DNA from: Mycobacterium pseudokansasii
GTDB taxonomy: Bacteria; Actinomycetota; Actinomycetes; Mycobacteriales; Mycobacteriaceae
Length of the DNA: 64,000 nucleotides
Direction of reading: 5' to 3'
NCBI RefSeq assembly: GCF_900566075.1
Contig: NZ_UPHU01000001.1
Location: 3,534,325 to 3,598,324, forward strand
This document shows, piece after piece, positions 55,941-64,000 of this stretch. Both the position numbers and the translations under genes were made by a program. The notes under the pieces were generated by a model that had not been told where the DNA came from, did no database searches, and was given only the letters and a program-made list of their open reading frames with translations. Position 1 is the stretch's first letter, and each line of letters starts with the position of its first letter.

Positions 55941-57233
55941 ATGGATCGCACGTTTTCGCTTGTGTTCCTGACTATCGTCGATGTCGTCGTCATCGTCGTC
56001 ACTGCCCGTTTGTTCGGAAAAGTCGCAACGAGGTTCGGGCAACCGGCCGTGATCGGCGAAGTGATTGCGGGGATTGCGCTGGGACCCAGTCTGCTCGGCC
56101 TGTTACCGGGTCACCTGGAAACTCGCCTCTTTCCCGCCGAGGCGATGCCTTACCTCGGGATGTTGGCCGAGCTCGGACTGGTCTTGTTCGTATTCATGGT
56201 TGGCCTGGAATTGGATTTCACGCTGATCCGTGGACGTCGGCGTGCTGTCGCCAGCATCTCGGTACTGTCTTTCGCGGTGCCCTTTGCGCTGGGTTTGCTG
56301 GTGACGCTGGTCCTGCATCCGCGGCACAACATCGTCGACGGCAAGCAGGTGCCCTTGTCAACCTTGATGCTGTTCATGGGCATCGCCATGTCGATCACCG
56401 CATTCCCGGTCCTCGCTCGGATTATCGCCGAACGCAAGGTATATCGGACCAGGGTCGGAGTTCTGGCACTTTCGGCGGCCGCCGTTGACGACGTGCTCGC
56501 ATGGACACTGCTGGCATACGTGTATGCCGTCGTCAAGGGCGACGGTGTCCTGAAGGTGGTAAGGACCCTCCTGTTATCCGCGCTGTTTGCCGCCTTGATG
56601 CTGGGCGTGGTGCGACCACTTCTCGCGCAAATCGTCAAGTGGCACAAGAAGACAGGCGGCCGCACCGTTTGCATGCTGGTCGTCGTCGCCGGCGGCGTCC
56701 TGCTGTCGGCGTTCATCACGGCGAGAATTGGTATCCACGAGATCTTCGGAGCGTTCCTTTTCGGAGCGATCATGCCCAGACAGGGTGCACAACATTTCAG
56801 AAGAGCGATCCTCGACCGACTTGGCACCGTCAATTCGCTGGTGCTGTTGCCTGTCTTCTTTGTCATCGCGGGTTTCAACGTAGATCTGCGTAACTTCACC
56901 CGACTCGACCTGGCAATGCAATCGCTGTTGGTGCTCACCGCGGCTGGCATCGGAAAACTTGGCGGCACCTTCGCCGGTGCACGCCTGCAGCGAATGACCG
57001 TCCAGCACAGCGCCGCAATTGCCGTTCTGATGAACACCCGCGGGCTGACCGAACTCGTGGTCCTATCGGTCGGCAAAGAGGTCGGCATTTTCGACACCGA
57101 CATGTTCACCATCATGGTGGTCATGGCCTTGGCCACCACGATCTTCTGTCAACCGGCGCTGCGGATCGTGTACCCCGACAAGGCGATCCAAGAAGACCTC
57201 GATGCCGCCGCGACAGCCGAGCCAGAACCCTGA
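55941..57233 (+). CDS. CPA2-family cation/proton antiporter
   Basis: This is a 430-aa membrane protein of the Na+/H+ and K+/H+ exchanger superfamily (PF00999). About 12 hydrophobic segments are visible, with the family motifs GEVIAGIALGPSLLG, GLELDFTLIR, SITAFPVLARII and AAAVDDVLAW, which contains the ion-binding Asp pair. The ATG at 55941 is preferred because AGGTGG lies six bases upstream. There is no C-terminal TrkA-N domain. It is divergent from the biosynthetic operon and convergent with prcA. Whether it serves the cluster, for example in self-protection, is unknown; it could equally be an unrelated neighbour. Confidence 0.85.
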   Translation: MDRTFSLVFLTIVDVVVIVVTARLFGKVATRFGQPAVIGEVIAGIALGPSLLGLLPGHLETRLFPAEAMPYLGMLAELGLVLFVFMVGLELDFTLIRGRRRAVASISVLSFAVPFALGLLVTLVLHPRHNIVDGKQVPLSTLMLFMGIAMSITAFPVLARIIAERKVYRTRVGVLALSAAAVDDVLAWTLLAYVYAVVKGDGVLKVVRTLLLSALFAALMLGVVRPLLAQIVKWHKKTGGRTVCMLVVVAGGVLLSAFITARIGIHEIFGAFLFGAIMPRQGAQHFRRAILDRLGTVNSLVLLPVFFVIAGFNVDLRNFTRLDLAMQSLLVLTAAGIGKLGGTFAGARLQRMTVQHSAAIAVLMNTRGLTELVVLSVGKEVGIFDTDMFTIMVVMALATTIFCQPALRIVYPDKAIQEDLDAAATAEPEP

Positions 57234-57298
57234 AAAGACGTGCGTCATACCGCAAAGCCGAGGCAGCGCCCCCTGCGCGGCTAGGGTCTCACGCTGTC

Positions 57299-58123
57299 TT
57301 AGTCTGACGATTTGCCGTCGGCTTTCGAGTCTTTGGGCTCGTCGGAGTCCTTGGGCTCGTCGGACTCTTGGGAGCCTTCGGCGTCTTCGGCGTCTTCGGC
57401 TTCCTGGGATGTCGCCTTCTGCAGCAGTGTTCCCAGCTGGGCACCGGTGATCCGACGAAACGCCCGCCGTGGCCGATTGGCGTCGAGAATGGCGACTTCC
57501 AAGTTGGCCACCCCGAGGGCGGGCTGACCGTTTCCCGAGGTGTCGGCGCTGCTCGTCCGCAGCGCCTCCACCGCAATCCGCAGCGCGTCGGGCAGATCCG
57601 CGTTCTCGGCGTAGGACTCCTTGAGCGCGTTGGCGATCGGCTCGGTGGTGCCGCCCATCACTACGAAATGCGGCTCGTCGGCGATCGACCCGTCGTAAGT
57701 GATCCGGTATAGCTCGGGCGGCTTGGTCTCGCCGTAATGGGCGACCTCGGCCACGCACAGCTCGACCTCGTAGGGTTTGGCTTGCTCGGTGAAGATGGTG
57801 CCCAGCGTCTGCGCGTATGCATTGGCCAGCTGGCGTCCCGTGACATCGCGACGGTCATAGGCGTAGCCGCGGGTGTCAGCAAACGTGATCCCGCTGCGGC
57901 GCAGATTGTCGAATTCGTTGAATTTACCCGCGGCGGCAAAGCCCACCCGGTCGTAGAGTTCACTGATTTTCTGCAGTGACCGCGACGGGTTTTCCGCGAC
58001 GAACAACACGCCGCCCGAGTAGGCCAGCGCCACCACGCTGCGGCCCCGAGCGATGCCCTTGCGTGCGAGCTCGCTGCGCTCGCGCATCGCCTGCTCAGGC
58101 GAAATGAAATAGGGAAAGCTCAC
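57299..58123 (-). CDS. prcA: Proteasome alpha subunit PrcA
   Basis: This is a 274-aa alpha subunit of the 20S core particle, orthologue of Rv2109c. The N-terminal gating helix region [22 protein letters not shown] is typical, followed by the alpha-type sandwich fold ([17 protein letters not shown]). The C-terminus beyond about residue 240 is an acidic low-complexity tail with repeats of SDEPKD, longer than in M. tuberculosis (248 aa total). The start overlaps the prcB stop by four bases. With PrcB it degrades pupylated proteins. Confidence 0.97.
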   Translation of the reverse strand: MSFPYFISPEQAMRERSELARKGIARGRSVVALAYSGGVLFVAENPSRSLQKISELYDRVGFAAAGKFNEFDNLRRSGITFADTRGYAYDRRDVTGRQLANAYAQTLGTIFTEQAKPYEVELCVAEVAHYGETKPPELYRITYDGSIADEPHFVVMGGTTEPIANALKESYAENADLPDALRIAVEALRTSSADTSGNGQPALGVANLEVAILDANRPRRAFRRITGAQLGTLLQKATSQEAEDAEDAEGSQESDEPKDSDEPKDSKADGKSSD

Positions 58124-58995
58124 TTCGCACCGCCGTCGGGCCCGAAAGTATCAGCGCGCGAACGACTTCCGATGACTTCGCGGGCCAGCTCGGCGATGCG
58201 GCTTTCCGCGACGTCGACCGCCCCGTCGACGCCGATGGTGACCGCGGTGGGATAAATTCCGCGAACCAGATCCGGGCCGCCGGTGGCCGAGTCGTCGTCG
58301 GCGGCGTCGTAGAGCGCCTCCACAGCCACCCGCAACGCGGAATCGGCGTCGGTGACTTGCGAATACAGCTTCTTCATCGACGACTTGGCGAAGATCGATC
58401 CCGAGCCCACCGCCTGGTAACCCTCTTCCTCGATGTTCCAGCCGCCGGCGGCGTCGAACGAGACGATGCGCCCCGCGGTCTGCGGGTCGGGGGCATGAAT
58501 GTCGTAACCCGCCAGCAACGGCAGCGCCACCAGTCCTTGCATCGCTGCCGCGAGGTTGCCCCGCACCATGATCGCGAGCCGGTTGACCTTGCCGGCAAAC
58601 GTCAGCGGCACCCCTTCCAACTTCTCGTAGTGCTCGAGTTCGACGGCGTACAGGCGGGCGAACTCGACGGCGACGGCTGCGGTGCCGGCGATACCGGTGG
58701 CGGTGTAGTCGTCGGTGATATACACCTTTTTCACGTCGCGCCCGGCGATCATGTTGCCCTGGGTCGAGCGCCGGTCCCCGGCGATCATGACGCCGCCGGG
58801 GTACTTCAACGCGACGATGGTGGTGCCGTGCGGCAACTGCCCGCCGACGGTGCCCGAGTACACACCGCCGTTGACACTTGCCGGCAACAATTCCGGCGCC
58901 TGGCGGCGCAAGAAGTCAGCGAAGGAGGAGAGGTCTACAGCGGATCCGGAAAGTGCCGATTTAGGGGACAAGCGATCAGGCAACGGCCAGGTCAC
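58120..58995 (-). CDS. prcB: Proteasome beta subunit PrcB
   Basis: This is a 291-aa catalytic subunit. A 57-residue propeptide ends at LPHG, and autocleavage exposes Thr58 of [11 protein letters not shown], the N-terminal nucleophile. The supporting Asp (GDRRST) and Lys (VKKVYI region) are present. It matches Rv2110c in length. The ATG overlaps the pup stop by four bases, so pup-prcB-prcA form one translationally coupled operon. Confidence 0.97.
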   Translation of the reverse strand: MTWPLPDRLSPKSALSGSAVDLSSFADFLRRQAPELLPASVNGGVYSGTVGGQLPHGTTIVALKYPGGVMIAGDRRSTQGNMIAGRDVKKVYITDDYTATGIAGTAAVAVEFARLYAVELEHYEKLEGVPLTFAGKVNRLAIMVRGNLAAAMQGLVALPLLAGYDIHAPDPQTAGRIVSFDAAGGWNIEEEGYQAVGSGSIFAKSSMKKLYSQVTDADSALRVAVEALYDAADDDSATGGPDLVRGIYPTAVTIGVDGAVDVAESRIAELAREVIGSRSRADTFGPDGGAK

Positions 58996-59186
58996 TGTCC
59001 GCCCTTTTGGACGTACGCGCGGACGAAGTCTTCGGCGTTCTCCTCGAGCACGTCGTCAATCTCATCGAGCAGATCGTCGGTTTCCTCGGCCAGCTTTTCG
59101 CGACGCTCCTGGCCCGCGGCAGTGCTGCCGGCGAAGTCGTCGTCGTCTCCGCCGCCACCGCCATGTTTGGTCTGCTCCTGAGCCAT
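58992..59186 (-). CDS. pup: Prokaryotic ubiquitin-like protein Pup
   Basis: This is a 64-aa intrinsically disordered tag. It starts [13 protein letters not shown] and has the Mpa-binding helix region [29 protein letters not shown]. It ends in KGGQ, the Gln of which must be deamidated by Dop before ligation by PafA. It is identical in layout to M. tuberculosis Pup (Rv2111c) apart from scattered changes. Confidence 0.97.
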   Translation of the reverse strand: MAQEQTKHGGGGGDDDDFAGSTAAGQERREKLAEETDDLLDEIDDVLEENAEDFVRAYVQKGGQ

Positions 59187-59319
59187 CGCCGCCTCCTGCT
59201 CTCGTCCTGGCCTGCTTACAGGCCGCGGGCGCCGTACCGCACGCCCGCTGGTCTTTCCCTAACAGTACCGGTCAGCGACGACGTTTCCGGGCTTACGCTC
59301 CCCGCCGGGCCAACGGATC

Positions 59320-60816
59320 TCAGCTGGTGAGTTGTTCCACCAGTTCGGCGGCGCTGTCCACGGACTCCAGCAGCGCGCCGACGTGGGCTTTGCTGCCCCG
59401 CAGCGGCTCGAGCGTGGGTATGCGCACCAGCGAGTCACCGCCGAGGTCGAAAATGACCGAGTCCCAGCTGGCGGCGGCGATATCGGCGCCGAACCTGCGC
59501 AGGCATTCGCCGCGGAAGTAGGCCCGGGTGTCGGTGGGCGGGTTATCCACCGCCTCGAGCACCTGGTGTTCGCTGACCAGCCGTTTCATCGAACCGCGGG
59601 CCACCAAGCGGTTGTACAGGCCCTTGTCCAGCCGGACATCGGAATACTGCAGGTCGACCAGATGCAACCGGGGCGCTGACCAGCTCAGATTCTCCCGGTG
59701 CCGGAAACCGTCGAGCAGCCGCAGCTTGGCCGGCCAGTCCAGCAACGCGGCACATTCCATCGGATCGCGCTCGAGCAGGTCGAGCACGTGCGTCCAGGTT
59801 TCCACGATGTCGGATGCTCGCGGGTCGGGGTCGCGGCTGTCGACCAGCTTGGCCACCCGATCCAGATACGCCCGTTGCAGCGCAAGGCCGGTCATTTCGC
59901 GGCCATCCACCAGGGCCACCGTGGCCCGCAGTGACGGGTCGCGGCTGATCGCATGGACCGCGTGCACCGGCCGGGCCAACGCCAGATCGGCCAGATCGAT
60001 ACCCTCTTCGATCAGGTCGAGCACCAATGCCGTGGCACCGAGCTTGAGGTAGGTCGACGTTTCGGCAAGGTTGGCATCACCGATGATGACGTGCAGCCGC
60101 CGGTACCGGTCAGCATCAGCGTGCGGTTCGTCGCGAGTGTTGATGATGCCGCGTTTCAGTGTGGTCTCCAGCCCCACCTCGACCTCGATGTAGTCGGCGC
60201 GCTGCGACAGCTGGAATCCCGGTTCGTCGCCGGAGGGCCCGATACCGACCCGGCCGGAGCCGGTCACCACCTGGCGGGACACCAGAAATGGCGTCAGCCC
60301 GGCGATAATGGCCGAGAACGGCGTCTGACGAGACATCAAATAGTTCTCGTGCGCCCCGTAGGACGCGCCTTTGCCGTCCACGTTGTTCTTGTAGAGCTGC
60401 AGTTTCGCGGCGCCGGGGACGCTGGCCACGTGCCTCGCGGCCGCCTCCATCACCCGTTCACCGGCTTTGTCCCAGATCACCGCGTCGAGCGGGTCGGTGC
60501 ACTCAGGTGCAGAGTATTCGGGGTGCGCGTGGTCGACGTAGAGCCGCGCCCCGTTGGTCAAGATCATGTTGGCCGCCCCCACCTCGTCCGCGTCGACCAC
60601 GGGCGGCGGCCCGGCCGAGCGGCTCAGGTCGAAGCCCCGGGCGTCCCGCAGCGGCGATTCGACCTCGTAGTCCCAGCGGGTGCGTTTGGCGCGCTGAATA
60701 CCCGCGGCAGCGGCATAGGCCAGCACCGCCTGCGTCGAAGTGAGAATCGGGTTGGCGGTCGGGTCCGACGGCGATGAGATGCCGTACTCGACCTCCGTGC
60801 CGATAATCCGTTGCAT
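59320..60816 (-). CDS. dop: Pup deamidase/depupylase Dop
   Basis: This is a 498-aa relative of PafA that deamidates the C-terminal Gln of Pup and can remove Pup from substrates. It starts [12 protein letters not shown], has the nucleophile-region Asp in [11 protein letters not shown], the Dop-specific loop [12 protein letters not shown], and [17 protein letters not shown]. It corresponds to Rv2112c. A 133-base gap separates it from pup. Downstream synteny with M. tuberculosis is lost in insertion sequences. Confidence 0.97.
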   Translation of the reverse strand: MQRIIGTEVEYGISSPSDPTANPILTSTQAVLAYAAAAGIQRAKRTRWDYEVESPLRDARGFDLSRSAGPPPVVDADEVGAANMILTNGARLYVDHAHPEYSAPECTDPLDAVIWDKAGERVMEAAARHVASVPGAAKLQLYKNNVDGKGASYGAHENYLMSRQTPFSAIIAGLTPFLVSRQVVTGSGRVGIGPSGDEPGFQLSQRADYIEVEVGLETTLKRGIINTRDEPHADADRYRRLHVIIGDANLAETSTYLKLGATALVLDLIEEGIDLADLALARPVHAVHAISRDPSLRATVALVDGREMTGLALQRAYLDRVAKLVDSRDPDPRASDIVETWTHVLDLLERDPMECAALLDWPAKLRLLDGFRHRENLSWSAPRLHLVDLQYSDVRLDKGLYNRLVARGSMKRLVSEHQVLEAVDNPPTDTRAYFRGECLRRFGADIAAASWDSVIFDLGGDSLVRIPTLEPLRGSKAHVGALLESVDSAAELVEQLTS

Positions 60817-61610
60817 GCTTTAGAGCCTAATGGGAGTCGACCAGCGAGCCTTCGATGAGTAATTGGTTGACCGGGGACGCTGATCTTGAGCTTCCGGCCG
60901 GTGAGCACTGTTCGAGCCTGGAGTGTTTGTTGATTCCTAAGTCTAGATTGTGTCCCCGGCCGGTCGGTGAGGTCGCCTAGAGCGCTGATGGGGTGTCGTG
61001 CCTGTTGAGCACTGATCCATTGGGGTGCCGCCGGGTGTCCTGGGGCTCGAAGGGGTTCGACCACATCGATTTGGGGAGGCGATCGCACTGATCTTCGTTG
61101 GAGATGATGGGGCCCAAGCCCATCACGATATTCACCTGATGGATGCCGACGCCAAACCGCCCCCAGCGACCAGGCCGCTTGACAACCTACGACCCTGGGA
61201 TGTCTAGGCCGTGCGACGATGCGGCCCACGTAGCGGGCCGTTGTGGGGAAACCTCCCAGCCGCGAAGCGGCAAGGGGGCGAGGCGGGCAATCGGGGCCAA
61301 CGGCGGGCTGGCGACATTCTGCTGGCCAGCCCCCTGCGGCGAGTCGATCGCGAGCGCTCGCATTGATCGACTGGCGCATACAGTTGCCGATTGGTACGGT
61401 CGCCCCGACCCGCCCCGACCATGTGCACCCCAAACTTCGGAGTGTCCGCGTTGACGCCAAAACGGCTGTGGCCTTTGCTGGTTCCCGAGGCGCTGAGCCG
61501 CCGCCGGACGAGGTGCGGGGACCCGCTGTGAACCCCGACCCATTTCAGGACGCACAGCCCGGCGCTGACTTGATTCCCGCGGGGCCGCTCCAAGCCGAGC
61601 AGATTAGCAT
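60817..61610. other. Gene-free region with insertion sequence debris
   Basis: Upstream of dop, 794 bases contain no intact gene. The left part holds an IS110-family remnant (see 61091-61154) with what looks like its leader from about 60870. The rest (61200-61610) has open frames on both strands without recognisable motifs. The promoter of dop must lie just above 60816. Confidence 0.5.
61091..61154 (+). pseudogene. IS110-family transposase N-terminal remnant
   Basis: The residues IFVGDDGAQAHHDIHLMDAD correspond to the start of an IS110-type RuvC-like transposase, including the first catalytic Asp region (VGDDxAxxHHD). The similarity ends after about 22 codons and the frame runs to a stop at 61207. 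Only this N-terminal shred is left. Confidence 0.65.
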
Positions 61611-63245
61611 AGCTACTTCGATCTGAAAAAGTGGGCGCGCTGAATCGCGGGTTCACGCTACTGAGCTGGGAAGATGGCCTCAAGCCCTTATGCGAGAAGG
61701 GATTGGGGCCATCGTGTTTCGTACTGTAGGTGGATCAGTGCTCGTTGTGGGAATCGATCCTGCCCGAGCAGGTGCGGCGGCTGCCCGAGGAGTTGGCGCG
61801 GGTGGACGCGTTGTTGGACGACGCGGCGTTCTTCGCCCCGTCCGTGGCGTTCTTCGACCCGCGGATGGGTCGGCCGTCGACGCCGATGAAGACCTATCTG
61901 CGGTTGATGTTTTTGAAGTTCCGCTACCGGCTGGGTTATGAGTCGCTGTGCCGGGAGGTGTCGGACTCGATCACCTGGCGGGTGTTCTGCCGGATCCCGC
62001 TGGACGGGTTGGTGCCGCGCACCCGACGACATTGATGAAGTTGACCACCCGGTGCGGCAGCGCCGCGATCGATGGGCTCAACGAGACGCTGTTGGCCAGG
62101 CGGTGCAGGCCAAACTGCTGCGCACCGACCGGCTACGGGTGGATACCACGGTGGTGCCGGCGAATGTCTCCTCTCCCACCGACTCGAGTCTGCTGGGCAA
62201 GGCGGTACGGCGGATCGCGGCGACCGGTAAGCGGATCCAGGCCGCTGGCGGCGCGGTGGGAACCCGGCTGCGGGACCGCTCGCGCGCGGCGGGTAAGCGC
62301 GCGCACGCGATCGCCTCGAAACTGCGCTCCCGCGTCGCGCTGGGCCGCGACGAGGCCAAGGCCGCGGTGCTGAGCTGCACCGGTGAGTTGGCCGAGCTGG
62401 CCGACACCGCAGCACGCGAGGCCCAGCGGCTGCTGGTCAACGCCAAGCGGGCGGTGCGCCGGGCCAAGGCCAAGGCCGCCGAACTGGCCGCCCGCGGTGA
62501 GCACGACGCGGCGGCGGGCCGGCGGCGCGGCCGGCTGGTGCGCGCGGTCAACGACCTGGCCAAACTGCTGGATGCGACCCGACAGATCGTGGCGCAGACC
62601 CGGCTGCGCATCGCCGGGCATACCCCCGACGGGGCGACCCGGCGGGTCAGCCTGCACGACGGCGATGCCCGCCCGATCGCCAAGGGCTGCCTGGGCAAAC
62701 CGGTTGAGTTCGGCTATAAAGCCCAGGTCGTCGACAACGGTGACGGGATCGTGCTCGATCACACTGTCGAGCAGGGCAATCCGCCCGACGCCCCGCAACT
62801 GGCGCCCGCGGTGAAACGGGTCACCACACGCGCGGGGCGCACACCGGGCACCGTCACCGCCGACCGCGGCTACGGGGAAGCCGCCGTCGATCGCGAGCTG
62901 GCCGACCTGGGTGTGAAGAACGTGGTGATTCCCCGCAAAGGCAAACCCTCCCAGGCTCGGCGAGCCCAAGAGCACCGGCCCGCGTTCCGACGAACAATCA
63001 AGTGGCGCACCGGAAGCGAAGGCCGCATCACCCTCAAGCGTGGCTACGGCTGGGACCGCATCCGCATCGACACCACCGAGGGAGCCCGCATCTGGACCGG
63101 GCGCGGCGTCTTGGCCCACAACCTGGTCAAGATCAGCGCCCTCGCCGCCTGATCGACAGCGCCCAAGCCACATTCATGCCCCAAACCGGGAACCACCCGA
63201 CACAGCCGCTCACCACACACGCGGGTTTTTCAGGTCGAAGTAGCT
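61611..63245 (+). mobile_element. ISNCY-type insertion sequence with broken transposase
   Basis: This element of about 1.6 kb is bounded by 20-bp inverted repeats with one mismatch: AGCTACTTCGATCTGAAAAA at 61611-61630 and the inverted AGCTACTTCGACCTGAAAAA at 63226-63245. Inside is one transposase frame with two indels. No target duplication is obvious. It sits immediately upstream of the broken gene at 63260. Confidence 0.75.
61730..63152 (+). pseudogene. ISNCY-family transposase, two frameshifts
   Basis: The N-terminal third (MDQCSLWESILPEQ...FLKFRYRLGYESLCREV) is typical of this transposase family. A 2-base insertion near 62015 (CCGCGCAC where CCGCAC is needed) and a 1-base deletion near 62095 (GCCAGGCG for GCCAAGGCG) displace the frame. 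The remaining catalytic part (DTTVVPANV, EFGYKAQVVDNGDG, TADRGYGEAAVD, RGYGWDRIRID) is open to 63152. Correcting both indels gives one protein of about 473 residues, so the losses are recent. Confidence 0.8.
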
Positions 63246-63259
63246 GATAGGGCATAAGT

Positions 63260-64000
63260 GTGGCCTTTCCCTCGATCGCGGCTGATCTGGCCGCCACCTT
63301 GGATACGCTGCTGGCCAGCGAATTCAGCGAATTCCACCACGCTGATTATCTCAGCGGAGACGAAAAAGAACCCACCGTGAACGCCTGGATCTCCGTCGCT
63401 CCGCACCACGACTGTCCACCCCCGAGTCCCGATTTTGTGCAACTGTTCGGTCGCGGGGTAAGCCCGCAGCAGACGGCGGCGCTGCAAGCCACCCAGGCCG
63501 CACTGATCCTCAACTTCGGCTACCCCAGGGAGCAGGCTCTGAGCCGCCTGCATACGGCGCTGCGGCTAACCGCTGAACTGGCGGCCGGCACCGGCGGGCC
63601 TCATCTGGGATAACGAGACACGGGAAGTTTTCACCCCCGCGGCATGGACCGAACTGCGCATCGACCGATGGGCCGATCCGACGCCGGAGATCAGCGACCA
63701 CACCGTGATTCACGCCTACCAGACCGACGGCCACATGCGGGTGGTCACGCTGGGCATGGCGAAATTCGGACTGCCCGACGTCGTGGTGAACCAGCTGCCG
63801 CGGTCGGCCAGCTAGCAGGTCGGGGATCTGGTCAGTGCGTTCTGTCAGGCGATCACCGACGGATCGGTCGTCGAACGTCGCGGAGAGTTTGATCTCGACG
63901 GCCGCCGTATTGGTTCCGCTGGTAGCGGGAATGCGCCGCTCACCCTGAAGGTCGGGACGCCCGAAGCCGGTGATCCCGATAACCGGCTCCTCGAACCCAC
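63260..64000 (+). pseudogene. Unrecognised gene, frameshifted and with in-frame stop (runs off the window)
   Basis: A GTG at 63260 begins an acidic protein (AFPSIAADLAATLDTLL). One extra G near 63597 shifts the frame; continuing in the next frame gives GLIWDNETREVFTPAAW...MAKFGLPDVVVNQLPRSAS, then a TAG at 63813, after which the same frame stays open (QVGDLVSAFCQAITDG) to the window edge. The GLIWD...FTPAAW and KFGLPD patterns faintly recall DUF4261, but I would not assign it. It lies 15 bases beyond the insertion sequence, so its promoter was probably displaced. Confidence 0.6.

Noticed and set aside
63813..63815. TAG read-through or recoding in the last gene
   Set aside because: A frameshift lies 216 bases before it in the same gene and nothing suggests recoding signals; decay is the simpler reading.

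Overview
The window is a slow-growing, non-tuberculosis-complex Mycobacterium type chromosome. The evidence is a backbone that matches the M. tuberculosis Rv2089c-Rv2097c and Rv2109c-Rv2112c blocks gene for gene: pepE, a 5'-3' exonuclease, a DUF4333-type protein, helY, tatC, tatA, pafC, pafB and pafA, then prcA, prcB, pup and dop. The species itself cannot be fixed from the sequence.

Layout. (1) 1-13,016: a small family of LppA-like lipoprotein genes (one 3' end, one intact, one frameshifted) flanks an 11-kb stack of mobile DNA. The base layer is a three-gene transposon (DUF6431 protein, DDE transposase, AAA ATPase). Its transposase gene is split at the second catalytic Asp codon by a recombinase-in-trio (RIT) element. 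The ritA gene of that RIT element is in turn split by an IS1380-family element with 17-bp inverted repeats and a 5-bp target duplication. The ATPase gene of the base transposon is split just before its Walker A codons by a third element, carrying a large serine recombinase, a 56-aa protein and a DUF5372-like protein. Removing each insert on paper restores full reading frames. (2) 13,044-25,864: an esterase/depolymerase-like hydrolase, then the conserved pepE-to-pafA backbone. (3) 25,865-27,010: a gene-free repeat-bearing junction and the 3' end of a group II intron truncated next to the biosynthetic cluster. (4) 27,021-55,582: a 28.5-kb hybrid PKS-NRPS cluster wedged between pafA and prcA, separating the Pup ligase from the proteasome and pup genes. 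(5) 55,941-60,816: a cation/proton antiporter, then prcA-prcB-pup-dop. (6) 60,817-64,000: an IS110 remnant, a frameshifted ISNCY-type insertion sequence and a broken gene running off the edge.

The cluster is read almost wholly on the minus strand. Its first gene has the order KS-ACP-aminotransferase-luciferase-like monooxygenase-C-A-PCP, which resembles the core of the iturin/mycosubtilin synthetases; it has no acyltransferase, and its A domain carries an aspartate-like specificity code. There follow an intact PhyH-type dioxygenase, an ATP-grasp protein, an acyl-ligase-KR-ACP protein, a KS-AT-KR-ACP module, a SyrB2-like non-haem iron protein whose metal-binding carboxylate is replaced by Val, a type II thioesterase fused to a SyrP-like hydroxylase, a condensation-like protein lacking its catalytic His, and a C-A-PCP-TE release module. 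A plus-strand MFS exporter sits inside. Together they predict a small beta-amino-acyl, Asp-containing lipopeptide-like product tailored by hydroxylation and possibly chlorination. That product is inference.
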